Origin: Raffaelea ambrosiae
Lineage: Eukaryota > Ascomycota > Sordariomycetes > Ophiostomatales > Ophiostomataceae
NCBI GenBank assembly: GCA_002778195.1
Contig: PCDI01000015.1
Span: 1 to 64,000, forward strand
Direction of reading: 5' to 3'
DNA length: 64,000 bases
Shown here: piece after piece, positions 20,486 through 31,394 of the stretch
Position numbering within the stretch: position 1 is the stretch's first letter
Layout of the letters: each line of letters starts with the position of its first letter
Made by a program: the position numbers and the translations under genes
Notes under the pieces: generated by a model
The model's input: the letters and a program-made list of their open reading frames with translations, nothing else
Database searches by the model: none
Told to the model about the DNA's origin: nothing

Positions 20486-23400
20486 GGCGCCCAGATGGGG
20501 AAGAAAACCCAGAAAGAATGAACAGAGACGGTTATATACAAAAGTAGTAAACAAAACACCCAGACTGGACCCTCCAGAGGGTAGATATAGATCAAGTTTC
20601 ACACAACGGCGGCGGGGGGGTGGGGGGCAAGAGGGAAGGGAGTTTCACAAGAGCATCGTCAAGATGTTGTAAAAGCCTCTTTTCCCAAAGAGCAACAATA
20701 CCCAATACGAAGTGGGCTGTCGGCCAATAGAGGACAAGCTGGCCACTTTTTGTGTGCCCCGAGAGAGGGAGACCCAAACCAAAGAGCCTGGGTTGGGCAG
20801 AGAAGTAGCGGAACGTGGTAAAAAGGGAAAGGCTGCCTGGTGGCCAGCTCAGCATCGGCAATCTTGTGGCAAAAGGGAACAGAGTGGCGTCTCCTTTCCC
20901 ATGATTCGATCAGCCTTGGGAGGCACGCGGCAATACTGGTTGTTGTAAAAAATCGAGTGGGGGGCCAGACGTCATGGGTTGTGGCTGTCATTGTGGCTGG
21001 TGAGATCTGGACCGCCACAAGCTGTGGTCCAGTGACCATGCGAGCATGTTAGCAAACCAACTACTTTGTACAAGGGACCTTGGGGGCGAGAAATGTTTGC
21101 CGAGTGCGAGCAGACTAGATGCCGCCTATCACCACAACCCCCCCCCCCCAAAAGACAATACAGCCGGACGGGACAGGGAATCAGTCAAATCGCCGGTTCT
21201 CTTTCGGAGCGACACAGGGCTTGCACTCCCGAGATGAACACATTTTGCGAGACCGACTTAAAACCTGGAACCCCACCCCTTCCCAGGGATAGCCGCACAC
21301 GGCACTGCAATCGAAATCCGCACCGATCTCCGTAGGACACCCCCTGGCAGAGAGAAAAGAGGAACCAATATTTCAAGGTGGTGACGGCGAGGTGGGATTG
21401 AATCGAACAAAGCGGGACGCCGGTGAGCTGTCTCTCATGGAATCATGAAAAGCGCCAGCTGGGCAGTTGGGTGAGGTACTATGTATGTCCAGAAGAGAAG
21501 GTGAAAAAAAAAAACGAAAAAAAAACGAGGGCTGTGCATTACTCTTGAGTGCGTTGCTTTTTTAGTGCATTGCTTCTGAGTGTATTCTCGGTATCCAATG
21601 TATTTCATATCGCGCACTTCTGGGTGCAGGCGTGATACGAACAAAATTGGGCGGAATTGAAACCCGGAAACGGGATTCCAACATGCAGATTTCTAAATTG
21701 GATGGTTGCCTGGAAGTGGCATTGTTCCAGCGTGAGATGCTAAATATTATGTGGTACTACTTTGTGTGTATTAGTTATGAGCCAGAGTGTGACCAGTAAC
21801 GTACACTGAGTCTGTAAGACCCTGCCAAGAGCACGCCAGGAAGGAACAGCCTTTCCAGCTGACCGGGTTCGTATGAGTGTTTCTAGTTTTGCCGGTCGTT
21901 TAGAGCCTCAAGTCTTGAGAATATACTAGTTATTAGTTACGATTTTGCCTCTCGCAGCAAACACCACTAGCAGCAGGCAGGGTGAAACAACAGCACTGTT
22001 TGTTTGTCGCAAGGCGTCTTACAGGGTTGGGTTAGGGGTGGATCGGCAGATCGATAATGGCAGTCAGTCAGATTTTATTTTATTTTATTTGCGCAAGGCA
22101 ACAATGCTCGCCGATGTGGAAACAAGGGTCGTCATCTGCTGCCAAAAAAAGGCAGAAAAGACTTCTGTGGAGAAGCGGCGAATTGGTTTCCAAAAGCAGT
22201 GGCTAAGATGCGAAGAAGCGGAGAAGAATCGGCTAATGGAACGCTATCAATGGCCGAGGAGACTAGACTCGTAGGGGCCAGAAAAGGCCCTGCAGACAAG
22301 GTTGACACTGGTCAGTGGTGTGTATGAAATGCGACTAACGCTGCTCGGGGTCTTTGCGTTGTCCGAATGGCCGATATCATGATGCGCCAGACACCCACCT
22401 ATACGCTCCCAAAGGACGTCTTTCTGACGAAGCGCAAAAACCGTCACAAGAACAAGAAGGGCGCCGTATTAGGACCTGGTCCAGGCTGGACATGAGCAGA
22501 ACCCGGGCGCATACCATCGGGTTTGGGGGACGAAGCTGGATCGGGTTTGAATTGCTGGGTTTCTTACTGGTTGTATTGATGGGTGGATGTGGTGGCGTGG
22601 CTTAGTTGGAGGCCCTCGGTGTTCTTGACCTGTCTACAGTGAGTAGAAAATCGACAAAGTATCTTACTCTGGCGGCAGAGTCAGTGAAAAATAATACGGC
22701 GTACCCAGCTTGCAGGTCGGCCACAGTTTGTTCCGTGTTATGTTGTGCTTGTCCGCTAGCGGGGATAGGCCCCGCAAGAACGCCCATACTGGCCGATGAA
22801 AGTAATACACTTGCGCTGAGCTTGCTTATCCTGCAGGCGTCCAGTTTCAGGGACAGGTAGTTAACTAATCATATGTATCTTACTCGTGTGCGGATGAGGG
22901 CTGGTCTGTCCGCCGGAGGAAAAGTGCGACTGGGGTAAGATAGCTTGTGTTTTTTGTTTTTGTTTTTAGCGCAAAACAAGAATCAATCTCATTTCTTGGC
23001 TTCTTTTGGTGGTTGTTCGGATTCCGATTGCCCTGTGCGGGAGCGACAAAGGTGACCAAGTCCTCCAATCGCAGACCAACCGTTGGGAAGCATTCCCCAC
23101 ACAAGCATGGGGAGACGGAAGGAACGACCGACTGTCGCCAAGCTGCTGTTCTGTTGCACCTCTTTTTTTTTTGCCTCAGGTCCGCGCAGAGTTCTGTCCG
23201 TCTTTGTATCTTTGTGCCAGGCAGGTTCGCTCTTTCCGTGCCGTAGCCCTTTCTCGCAACGAAGGCAGGAGCCACCCAGCAAGGGCAAAGGCCACCTGGG
23301 CACAAACAAACAAACAAACAGCCCCCCCAAGTAGAGAAACTGCAAGAATGTAGCCATAACAATACAAGCAGCAGGCAACAGGCAGTACAATGCGATGTAT

Positions 23401-24012
23401 CTTACACGAGAGCGGCAACTGATTTTACGTCCCCCACAGCACCACCAGACGTGCAAGAGAGCTACTATGGTATTACTGCGGACTCGCCCCAGCAAGCACG
23501 CCCCCCCCCCCCCCTGGCAGCTCGCTTTCGCTTTGGTCGGTCGCCATGACGCAGGCTGCGTTGCTAGCGCTCCCGCTGGCGGTTTCTTGTTTGGGTAGTT
23601 AGTTCGATTCAAAAGGCTCTGAACTCCGGACCTCTTCTCCATGGGGGGCTGGCGAGCTTTTTTGTTATCTACTGTCGTGCTTGCCTTCTCCGTCGGCTGC
23701 TGCAACTTCTTCATTTCTCTCTTTTCTCGCAGCACTCTCTTGTTCCCTTGTCTCCTTTCCTTCCCCCCCCCCCCAGACGGTCCCTGGCTTCTTCGCCGAA
23801 CCTGCTTTTATTCTTCGTAAACAAAAACATCTCTTAATCCCGGCCTTGGTCTTTCCTCGTTGCGAGTTCCCTTTTTCGTAAAGCTCCCCAACTCCATCTG
23901 CCGCTTTTTTCAGCCTCTCTGGCCCGACTCTACTCTGTAGAGTCGGCAGTGGCGACAACAAGAGAAAAGACAGACGACATCGCCACTGCTTGAACACGGC
24001 AGCAACAACACA
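20486..24012. other. Divergent spacer between the SARAF-like gene and the ABC transporter
   Basis: Some 3.5 kb with no convincing gene on either strand. Frames present are short and lack biased codon use. It includes homopolymers (A-tracts at about 21505-21530, C-tracts at about 23503-23516 and 23765-23774). The last 300 bases, pyrimidine-rich, are likely the transporter leader. Confidence 0.55.
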
Positions 24013-27000
24013 ATGGCCTCCCAGCCAGACGCCAACGACAAGACGGCCGAGGCTGTCGTCATGGGGCCGACACCCACGGCCACGTCCAGCCACGAAGACT
24101 CTGTGGACGAGAAGGGCGCCCTCAAGGACGAGAAGGCCCGCGATCACAGCCCGGCGCCCGTGGGGAAGGCTGACGCCAAGGCGCCGCAGACTGCGACGGG
24201 CCACGACGAGTCTGATCCGTACAGAAACATCCCACCGGACGAGGTCGCGGTCCTCAAGCAGCAGGTCGACACGCCCACGGTCAAGGTCGGGTTCCTGACG
24301 CTCTACCGCTATGCGTCGACCTCAGACAAGGTGATTATCGCGGTGTCTTCCCTGTGTGGTATTGCTTCTGGTGAGTTTTTCTTAATGAAATTCCGGTTCC
24401 GGGATTTTCAAGATTTTCAAGATTTTCAGGAATGATCTCAACGTCTTTGTGGCACACACTCTCTCATCTTTTCTTCCTACAACCAGTGACTAACTCTTCC
24501 CCAAGGCGCCGCTCTCCCCCTCATGACCGTCATCTTCGGCAGCCTGCAGGGTACTTTCCAGGACTTCTTCAACGGGCACATCGACCAGCACGGCTTCATG
24601 AGGCAGCTCTCGCACCTGGTGCTCTACTTCATCTACCTGGCCATCGGCGAGTTCGTCACGACGTACATCTTCACGGTGGGCTTCATCTACTCGGGCGAGC
24701 ACATCAGCTCCAAGATCCGCGAGCACTACCTTGAGAGCTGCGTGCGGCAGAACATGGGCTTCTTCGACAAGCTGGGCGCCGGCGAGGTCACCACGCGCAT
24801 CACGGCCGACACCAACCTGATCCAGGAGGGCATCTCCGAGAAGGTCGGCCTGACGCTGGCCGCAGTGGCCACGTTTGTGGCGGCCTTTGTCATTGGGTTC
24901 GTCGAGTACTGGAAGATGACGCTGATCCTGGTCTCCATCGTGGTGGCGCTGGTGGCGGTCACGGGCGGTGGCTCGCGCTTCATTGTCAAGTACAGCAAGG
25001 AGAGCGTCAACGCCTACGCCGAGGGCGGCAGCGTGGCCGAGGAGGTGCTGAGCTCGATCCGCAACTGCGTGGCCTTTGGCAACCAGGACCGCCTGGCCCG
25101 CCAGTACGACGTGTATCTGACGCGCGCCGAGAAGTACGGCTACCGCGTCAAGGCCAGCATTGCCATGCTGGTCGCCAGCATGATGATGATCCTGTACCTG
25201 AACTACAGCCTGGCCTTCTACGTGGGCAGCAAGTACCTGCTGGACGGCGTCATCCCGCTGTCCAAGGTGCTGACCATCCTGCTGGCCATCATGATCGGCG
25301 CCTTCAACCTGGGCAACGTGGCGCCCAACATCCAGGCGCTGACCACCGGCCTGGCCGCGGCGGCCAAGATCTACAACACCATCGACCGCCAGTCCTGCCT
25401 CGACCCCTTCGACGACCAGGGCGCGAAGCCCGACCACCTCGTCGGCGCCATCCGCCTCGAGAACGTCAAGCACATCTACCCCTCGCGGCCCGAGGTCGTG
25501 GTCATGGACGGCGTCAGCCTCGACATCCCGGCCGGGAAGACCACCGCGCTCGTCGGCGCCTCGGGCTCCGGCAAGTCCACCATTGTCGGCCTCGTCGAGC
25601 GCTTCTACCGCCCCGTCAAGGGCGCCGTCTACCTCGACGGCCGCGACATCGCCACGCTCAACCTGCGCTGGCTGCGCCAGAACATTGCCCTCGTCCAGCA
25701 GGAGCCCGTGCTCTTCGGCACCACCATCTTTGCCAACATCAGCCACGGCCTGATCGGCAGCAAGCACGAGCACGCCAGCGACGCCGCGAAGAAGGACCTG
25801 GTCGTCGACGCCGCCCGCAAGGCCAACGCCCACGACTTCATCTCCGCCCTGCCCGAGGGCTACGACACCAACGTCGGCGAGCGCGGCTTCCTGCTGTCGG
25901 GCGGCCAGAAGCAGCGCATCGCCATTGCCCGCGCCATCGTCTCCGATCCCAAGATCCTGCTGCTCGACGAGGCCACCTCGGCGCTCGACACCCGCTCCGA
26001 GGGCGTCGTCCAGGCTGCCCTTGACGTCGCCGCTGCCGGCCGCACCACCATCACCATTGCCCACCGCCTCAGCACCATCAAGGACGCCCACAACATCGTC
26101 GTCATGTCCTCCGGCCGCATCGTCGAGCAGGGCACCCACAACGAGCTCATCGAGCGCCGCGGCGCCTACTTCAGCCTCGTCTCGGCCCAGAGCATTGCCG
26201 CCACGAACGAGCTCACCCCGGAGGAGCTGGCCGCCCTCGACGCCGAGGACGAAGAGCTGGCCCGCAAGCTCTCGGCCGCCCACAACAGCCGTCCCGGCAG
26301 CATCGCCAGCGGCGTGGCCAAGCAGCGCTCCCGGGACCCGGATGTGGAAGCTGCTGCCGCCGCCGGCACGACCACCGGCACGGCCACCGGCACCGACAAG
26401 GTTGTCGTCGACTTTGCCGCCGACCCCGACGACAACTTTGAGGACAGACTGAAGCGCACCGCCACCCAAAAGTCTGCCTCCAGCGTTGCCGCCGCCGCCG
26501 CCGCCGCCAGGGCACGGATGGCCGAGACCGAGCCGCACTACGGCCTGTGGACGCTCATCAAGCTCATCGTCCGGTTCAACCGCCAAGAGTGGCCCATTAT
26601 GTGCGTGGCCCTCTTCTTCGCCATCATCTGCGGTGGCGGCAACCCGACCCAGGCCGTCTTCTTCGCCAAGCAGATCAGCACCCTGTCTGTCGTCCTGACG
26701 CCCCAGAACATTCCCCAGGTGCGCCACGACGCCAACTTCTGGTGCCTGATGTTCCTCATGCTGGCCCTCGTCATCTTCCTCGCCTTTTCCGTCCAGGGCG
26801 TCGTCTTTGCCCGCTGCTCCGAGCGCCTCGTCCACCGTGCCCGCGACCGTGCCTTCCGTACCATGCTGCGCCAGGACATTGCCTTTTTCGACCGCGACGA
26901 GAACACCTCCGGTGCTCTGACCTCGTTCCTGTCTACCGAGGTCACCCACGTCGCCGGTCTCAGCGGCGTCAGCCTCGGCACCCTGCTGACCGTCCTGACC

Positions 27001-28379
27001 ACGCTGATTGCTGCCATTGTCCTGTCCGTCTCCATCGGCTGGAAGCTGGCCCTCGTCTGCACTGCCACCATTCCGCTGCTGCTCGGCTGCGGCTTCTTCC
27101 GCTTCTGGATGCTTGCGCACTACCAGCGCCGCGCCAAGAAGGCCTACGAGGGCTCTGCCAGCTACGCCTCCGAGGCCATCACCGCCATCCGTACCGTCGC
27201 CTCTCTCACCCGCGAGGAAGACGTCCTGGTCAACTACCGCGCCAGCCTCGAGAGGCAGCTGCAAGCCTCCTCCATCTCTGTGCTCAAGTCATCCCTGCTC
27301 TACGCGGCCTCCCAGTCTCTGACCTTCCTGGTCCTCGCCCTGGGCTTCTGGTACGGCGGCAGCCTCATGTCCAAGGGCGAGTACACCATGTTCAGCTTCT
27401 TTGTTGTCTTCCAGGCTGTCATCTTTGGCGCCCAGTCTGCCGGCACTTTCTTCTCCTTTGCGCCCGACATGGGCAAGGCCAAGCAGTCCAGCGCCGAGCT
27501 GAAGGCCCTGTTCGACCGGAGCGTGGCCATTGACACCTGGTCTGACACTGGCGCGCCCGTCGAATCGTTTGAGCACATCGAGTTCCGCGACGTCCACTTC
27601 CGGTACCCCACTCGTCTGGAGCAGCCTGTCCTGCGCGGTCTGGATCTCAATGTCCAACCAGGTCAGTACGTCGCTCTGGTCGGCGCCTCCGGCTGCGGCA
27701 AGTCCACCACCATTGCCCTGCTAGAGCGCTTCTACGACCCGCTGGCCGGCGGCATCTACCTCGATGGCAAAGAGATTAGCACCCTCAACGTGAACGAGTA
27801 CCGCCGCGGCATTGCTCTCGTGTCCCAGGAGCCCACGTTGTACATGGGCACCATCAAGGAGAACATTATGCTGGGTGCCTTGGACGAGAAAGTGAGCGAT
27901 GCGGCCATTGAATTTGCGTGTCGCGAGGCCAACATTTACGATTTCATCGTGAGTCTGCCCGAGGGTTTCAACACCCTGGTCGGTAGCAAAGGCGCTCTGT
28001 TGAGCGGTGGCCAGAAGCAACGTATTGCCATTGCCCGAGCCCTGATCCGGGACCCCAAGATTCTGTACGTTTTCTATTGTTCCTCCTCCCCCCCCCCCCT
28101 TATCGGATGAGCCCACACTAACAGCACAGACTTCTGGACGAGGCTACCTCTGCACTCGACAGCGAGAGTGAAAAGGTGGTACAGGCCGCTTTGGACAAGG
28201 CGGCCAAGGGTCGCACCACAATTGCCGTGGCACACCGTCTGAGTACCATCCAAAAGGCCGACATTATCTACGTCTTTGACCAGGGCCGCATTGTCGAGCA
28301 GGGCACCCACACGGATCTGATGAAGAAAAACGGCCGCTATGCCGAGCTTGTCAACCTGCAGAGTCTGGACAAGAACTGA
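24013..28379 (+). CDS. Full-size ABC transporter, ABCB/MDR type (multidrug or leptomycin-resistance-like exporter)
   Basis: ATP-driven exporter in the plasma or vacuolar membrane with architecture TMD-NBD-TMD-NBD. Exons 24013-24370, 24506-28064 and 28130-28379 give 1388 residues, typical of fungal MDR proteins. A soluble N-terminal extension (about 100 residues, acidic and charged) precedes TMD1. NBD1 has Walker A GASGSGKST at about residue 470, signature LSGGQKQR, and Walker B ILLLDEATSALD. TMD2 follows an Ala-rich linker. NBD2 has Walker A GASGCGKST at about 1176, LSGGQKQR, and Walker B LLLDEATSALD, which is split by intron 2. All catalytic motifs are canonical in both halves, so both ATP sites should work. 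Codon use is extremely C/G-ending, which suggests strong expression. Intron 1 contains three GATTTTCAA-type 9-mers. Closest relatives are Pmd1/Mdr1-type; the substrate cannot be told from sequence. Confidence 0.93.
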
Positions 28380-29873
28380 TTTTGTTCTTCCCGCTCTCCC
28401 CCCCCCTTCTTTCTTCCCCTCCCTTGCTTCTCTATTTACTTGTCTCGTATATAACCCTTCTCTTCACTCTACTGCCTTTCACCGGATCTCTGCTGCTAGA
28501 CCTCTCCTCATTTCCCACTACTTGGTTTCTGCATATTCTCTACTGTCGTTGTTTTTTTTCTCCCCATTTTGTCCGCATATATGACATGGCGTCTGCTTCA
28601 CTCTGTTTTGTTCTTGAATTACCCCCATATCGTGTCTTTTGGGCCCGAGTAGAAAAGTTGCTTTTTTGTTTTCATTTTTCTATATGTCGTTTAGAACACT
28701 GTATCTTACATGGTCTTATTTTTTAATATTTTTTTACTGCACCATTGTTATTAGACGCCAGTCCAATCGGACGCGGCAAAAAAAATCCCACTGCACAGAA
28801 ATAATCAAGGGGGGCCAAACAGAGCCCCCGAAATCTTTAGACTCATTTTGCTCAGCAGTTTTTTTTTTTACCAATAACTAAATGACTTGTGGAAATTAAG
28901 AAGGATTTGTTAGTTTTATTTCCCAACTATACGACGGTCTTTAGGCGCGCAAATGCGATAAGCGCGTTCTCGCCCTGGTTTTTCGTGTCTGCTCGATAGG
29001 GTATATTCGAAATATTGGAAACAACCGAATCACTATTGGCAGCAAAGAAAACAAACCAAAAAAAAANNNNNAAACCAAAAAAAAAAAAAAAGACAGGCAC
29101 ACAACCAGCGCTGCGCCCCCCCCCTCCCAAAAGGGGACCAGGCCTGTCTCTTCTCACGACACCTCGTACGAACATCGCGGAATATAGTAAAATTCGACAT
29201 AAAAAAAAACGATGTTCCGTGGTTTGCTACCTTGCTCGACAAAACAGGAAACTGGAAACTGCCCAGAGTTTCTTCTTTTTTTCGTCGCATCGAAAATGCA
29301 AGACGATTTGTATACTTAACATCACAGATAGCCTCCCCCTCCCGACGTCAAAGACCCTCCCGCATATAAACGCCAGTAACACCGTCCTCCCATTTCCAAG
29401 GCTGTTCGAGACTCTTTTACAAAAGGTTCGGATTGCCTTGAGAAGAACCCCCCCCCCCAAAGTAAAACGTAAATGAACATCGAGCCAAAACCAATCCAAA
29501 CACAGATACAAAGAAACCCCATTAAACACACAAAATGGCCGCTGGTATCTTCTTGACAAAACAAGTCATGTCCACATGTCGTACCGTCATGACGGCTGAG
29601 AAAACGAAACGCCAGGTCGATTCAAGCACAAAAAGCACAAAAAAATAAACATGAAAAAAGCAAACAACCGCTCCGCCGTCGTTCCTCTCCATGCAGAATG
29701 CTGGCCTGGCAAAGTCGAAAACGTGAAAACTGAGAACAAAGGAAATTTAAGAGCGTGTAGCATAAGTCTGAAACTGTCGAAAAAAATCGTAGACGCAAGA
29801 CCGTCGAGATTAGTCTCCTGATATAAGGAAACGCGCCGAAAAAATTGTATAGGTTCCAGAGGCTGTGCCGACC
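28380..29873. other. Convergent spacer; AT-rich, contains an assembly gap
   Basis: No gene seen. The T-rich part (28380-28760) is probable 3' UTR of the transporter. Five Ns at 29067-29071 sit inside an A homopolymer, so the true length there is unknown. Confidence 0.6.
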
Positions 29874-30717
29874 CTAGAGATCCGACAATGGACGTGGAGG
29901 CGCAGACTTGAGCAAATCTGCCACGGCAACGCGCGATGTAGGCTGCTTTGGTGCCAGTGCAGGGCTTGACGTCGGTGTCGGTTCTGAGTGGGACAAGAGC
30001 TCTCGAAGCTCGACTTTCAAGGATGCCGCAGGCACTTCTTCTGGGGGTGTGATCGCATCCTGCTGCTGCAGGGAGGCTACCGAAGCCTCATCTGAAGAAA
30101 ACCTGTCCCTATGAATCCGCTACAGAGTCGCGTAGCCGTTAGCAAAATTGGCAGCCATCGGGCGGGCTTGGATCGAATAAACGTAGCAACGTACGTGACT
30201 AGCTTGCTCATCCACATTCTCATTGTTAACGCCTCCAGGCTGCGGCCGGTCTATCCTCCGAACATTGGATCCAGTAGACCCCGTGGGTGAGGTGGCCTGG
30301 GATGCGGCACGGGTTCTCGGGGCACTCCCAGTTGTCATTGGAGCAGATGGCGCAGCGGGTAGAGAAGGTCGGGGAGCCGGAGCCAGCGGAGGATGAGAGT
30401 AACCCATGGTCCCTGACGCGCGCCCGCGCGCTTGCTTGTCAGCTTTGGATGGCCTACCTCTCTTCCGCGGTTGAATCTGCGGTGGCGCCGACTGTGTCGA
30501 CGGAGTTGGCGAAGCCGCATGGGTAAATGACGCATAACTTTCGGGTGAAGGACGCGGTTGGATGCTTATGGCGCGCGCATGCGAGACTGGTTGAGCTTCG
30601 GCTGGTGCCATGGCGACACGCTTCGGCATCTGGTCATTGGGATCGCCGAACGCTTTGCGCTTTGGAGCGTAGAACTGCGGCGGATTCTGGTTGAACTGCT
30701 GTTGGTGTGATGGATTT

Positions 30718-30750
<33 letters not shown>

Positions 30751-31394
30751 GGCTGCTGCTGCTGCTGCTGCTGCTGCTGATGTTGCTGATGTTGCTGAAT
30801 ATGATGGTAATGTTGTGGTTGTGGTTGTGGTTGCGATTGCTGCTGCTGCTGCTGCTGTTGTGATGATTGTAGGGGCTGTGACATCTGCATAGGTGGTGGT
30901 GATGGAGGCGCGTCGATCCCCATGCCGTAGAGAGCTTGTATGCACTGGTTTGGAGTGCGGCCTGCACGGATACCGCATGAGATTCTGCTTCTGTCTTATT
31001 GCTCCTCGTCGCGACTTTTCGTCCCCATACTCGTCCACAGGCACGACGTGACGGCCACTATGACGAGCTATCGGCTACAGAGAGGGACGGGGAGGGGGCG
31101 TATCTTACCATGGGGATACTGCATCTCGCGCCAATTTGGCGCGATGCCAAAGGACTTGACAAAGCCCACCACCGCATTGACGTCGATCTGGCTAGCCTTG
31201 ATGACTTCGGCAAGGACGAAGCGCTGAATTTGCACATGTTAGGTGGGATTCAATGAATGGAACAAAAAATCGGAGCGGGTAACTGGAATGAAGAATGCTG
31301 AAGATGGACGAAGTGAGGGCCAAGAGACGCAACAAAAGATCCGCGCGTTCCAGAGGTATCTTACCTTTTCAGCATCCGCAAGAGAGGAGTCCAT
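29874..31394 (-). CDS. Unrecognised nuclear-type protein: Myb-like N-terminus, polyQ, AT-hook
   Basis: Four exons on the minus strand: 31394-31365, 31223-31109, 30961-30195 and 30119-29874, giving 385 residues. All junctions are GT-AG with matching phases. Residues 1-70 form a compact, non-repetitive module: EKRFVLAEVIKASQIDVNAV, then PNWREMQYPHGRTPNQCIQ. The W-X-(5..8)-GRTPNQC pattern recalls the recognition helix of Myb/SANT-like domains; this is my reading, not a database match. A Gln/His-rich tract (about 80-133) follows, then a basic KRKAFGDPNDQMPKRV patch. A Pro/Ser region contains RKRGRPSK at about 214-222, a classic AT-hook core (GRP flanked by basic residues). The C-terminal exon ends VAVADLLKSAPPRPLSDL. 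The first coding exon is only 30 nt. Likely a DNA-binding nuclear protein; family unknown. Confidence 0.75.
30707..30870 (-). repeat. CAG/CAA tract (polyglutamine coding)
   Basis: Mixed GTT/GCT triplets on the plus strand encode long Gln runs broken by His, Pro and Tyr in the AT-hook protein. Mixed codons imply selection for the amino acid rather than pure slippage. Confidence 0.85.

Noticed and set aside
21361..21400. Possible tRNA B-box (minus strand GTTCGATTCAATCC)
   Set aside because: Three extra bases break the GGTTCGANNCC pattern, and no matching A-box or acceptor stem was found.
23605..23625. Possible tRNA B-box (AGTTCGATTCA)
   Set aside because: No GG before, no CC after, and no cloverleaf can be folded around it.
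24490..27264. 924-codon open frame on the minus strand
   Set aside because: Exactly antisense to the ABC transporter. It arises from C/G-ending codons and has Gly/Val/Asp-rich, domain-free translation.
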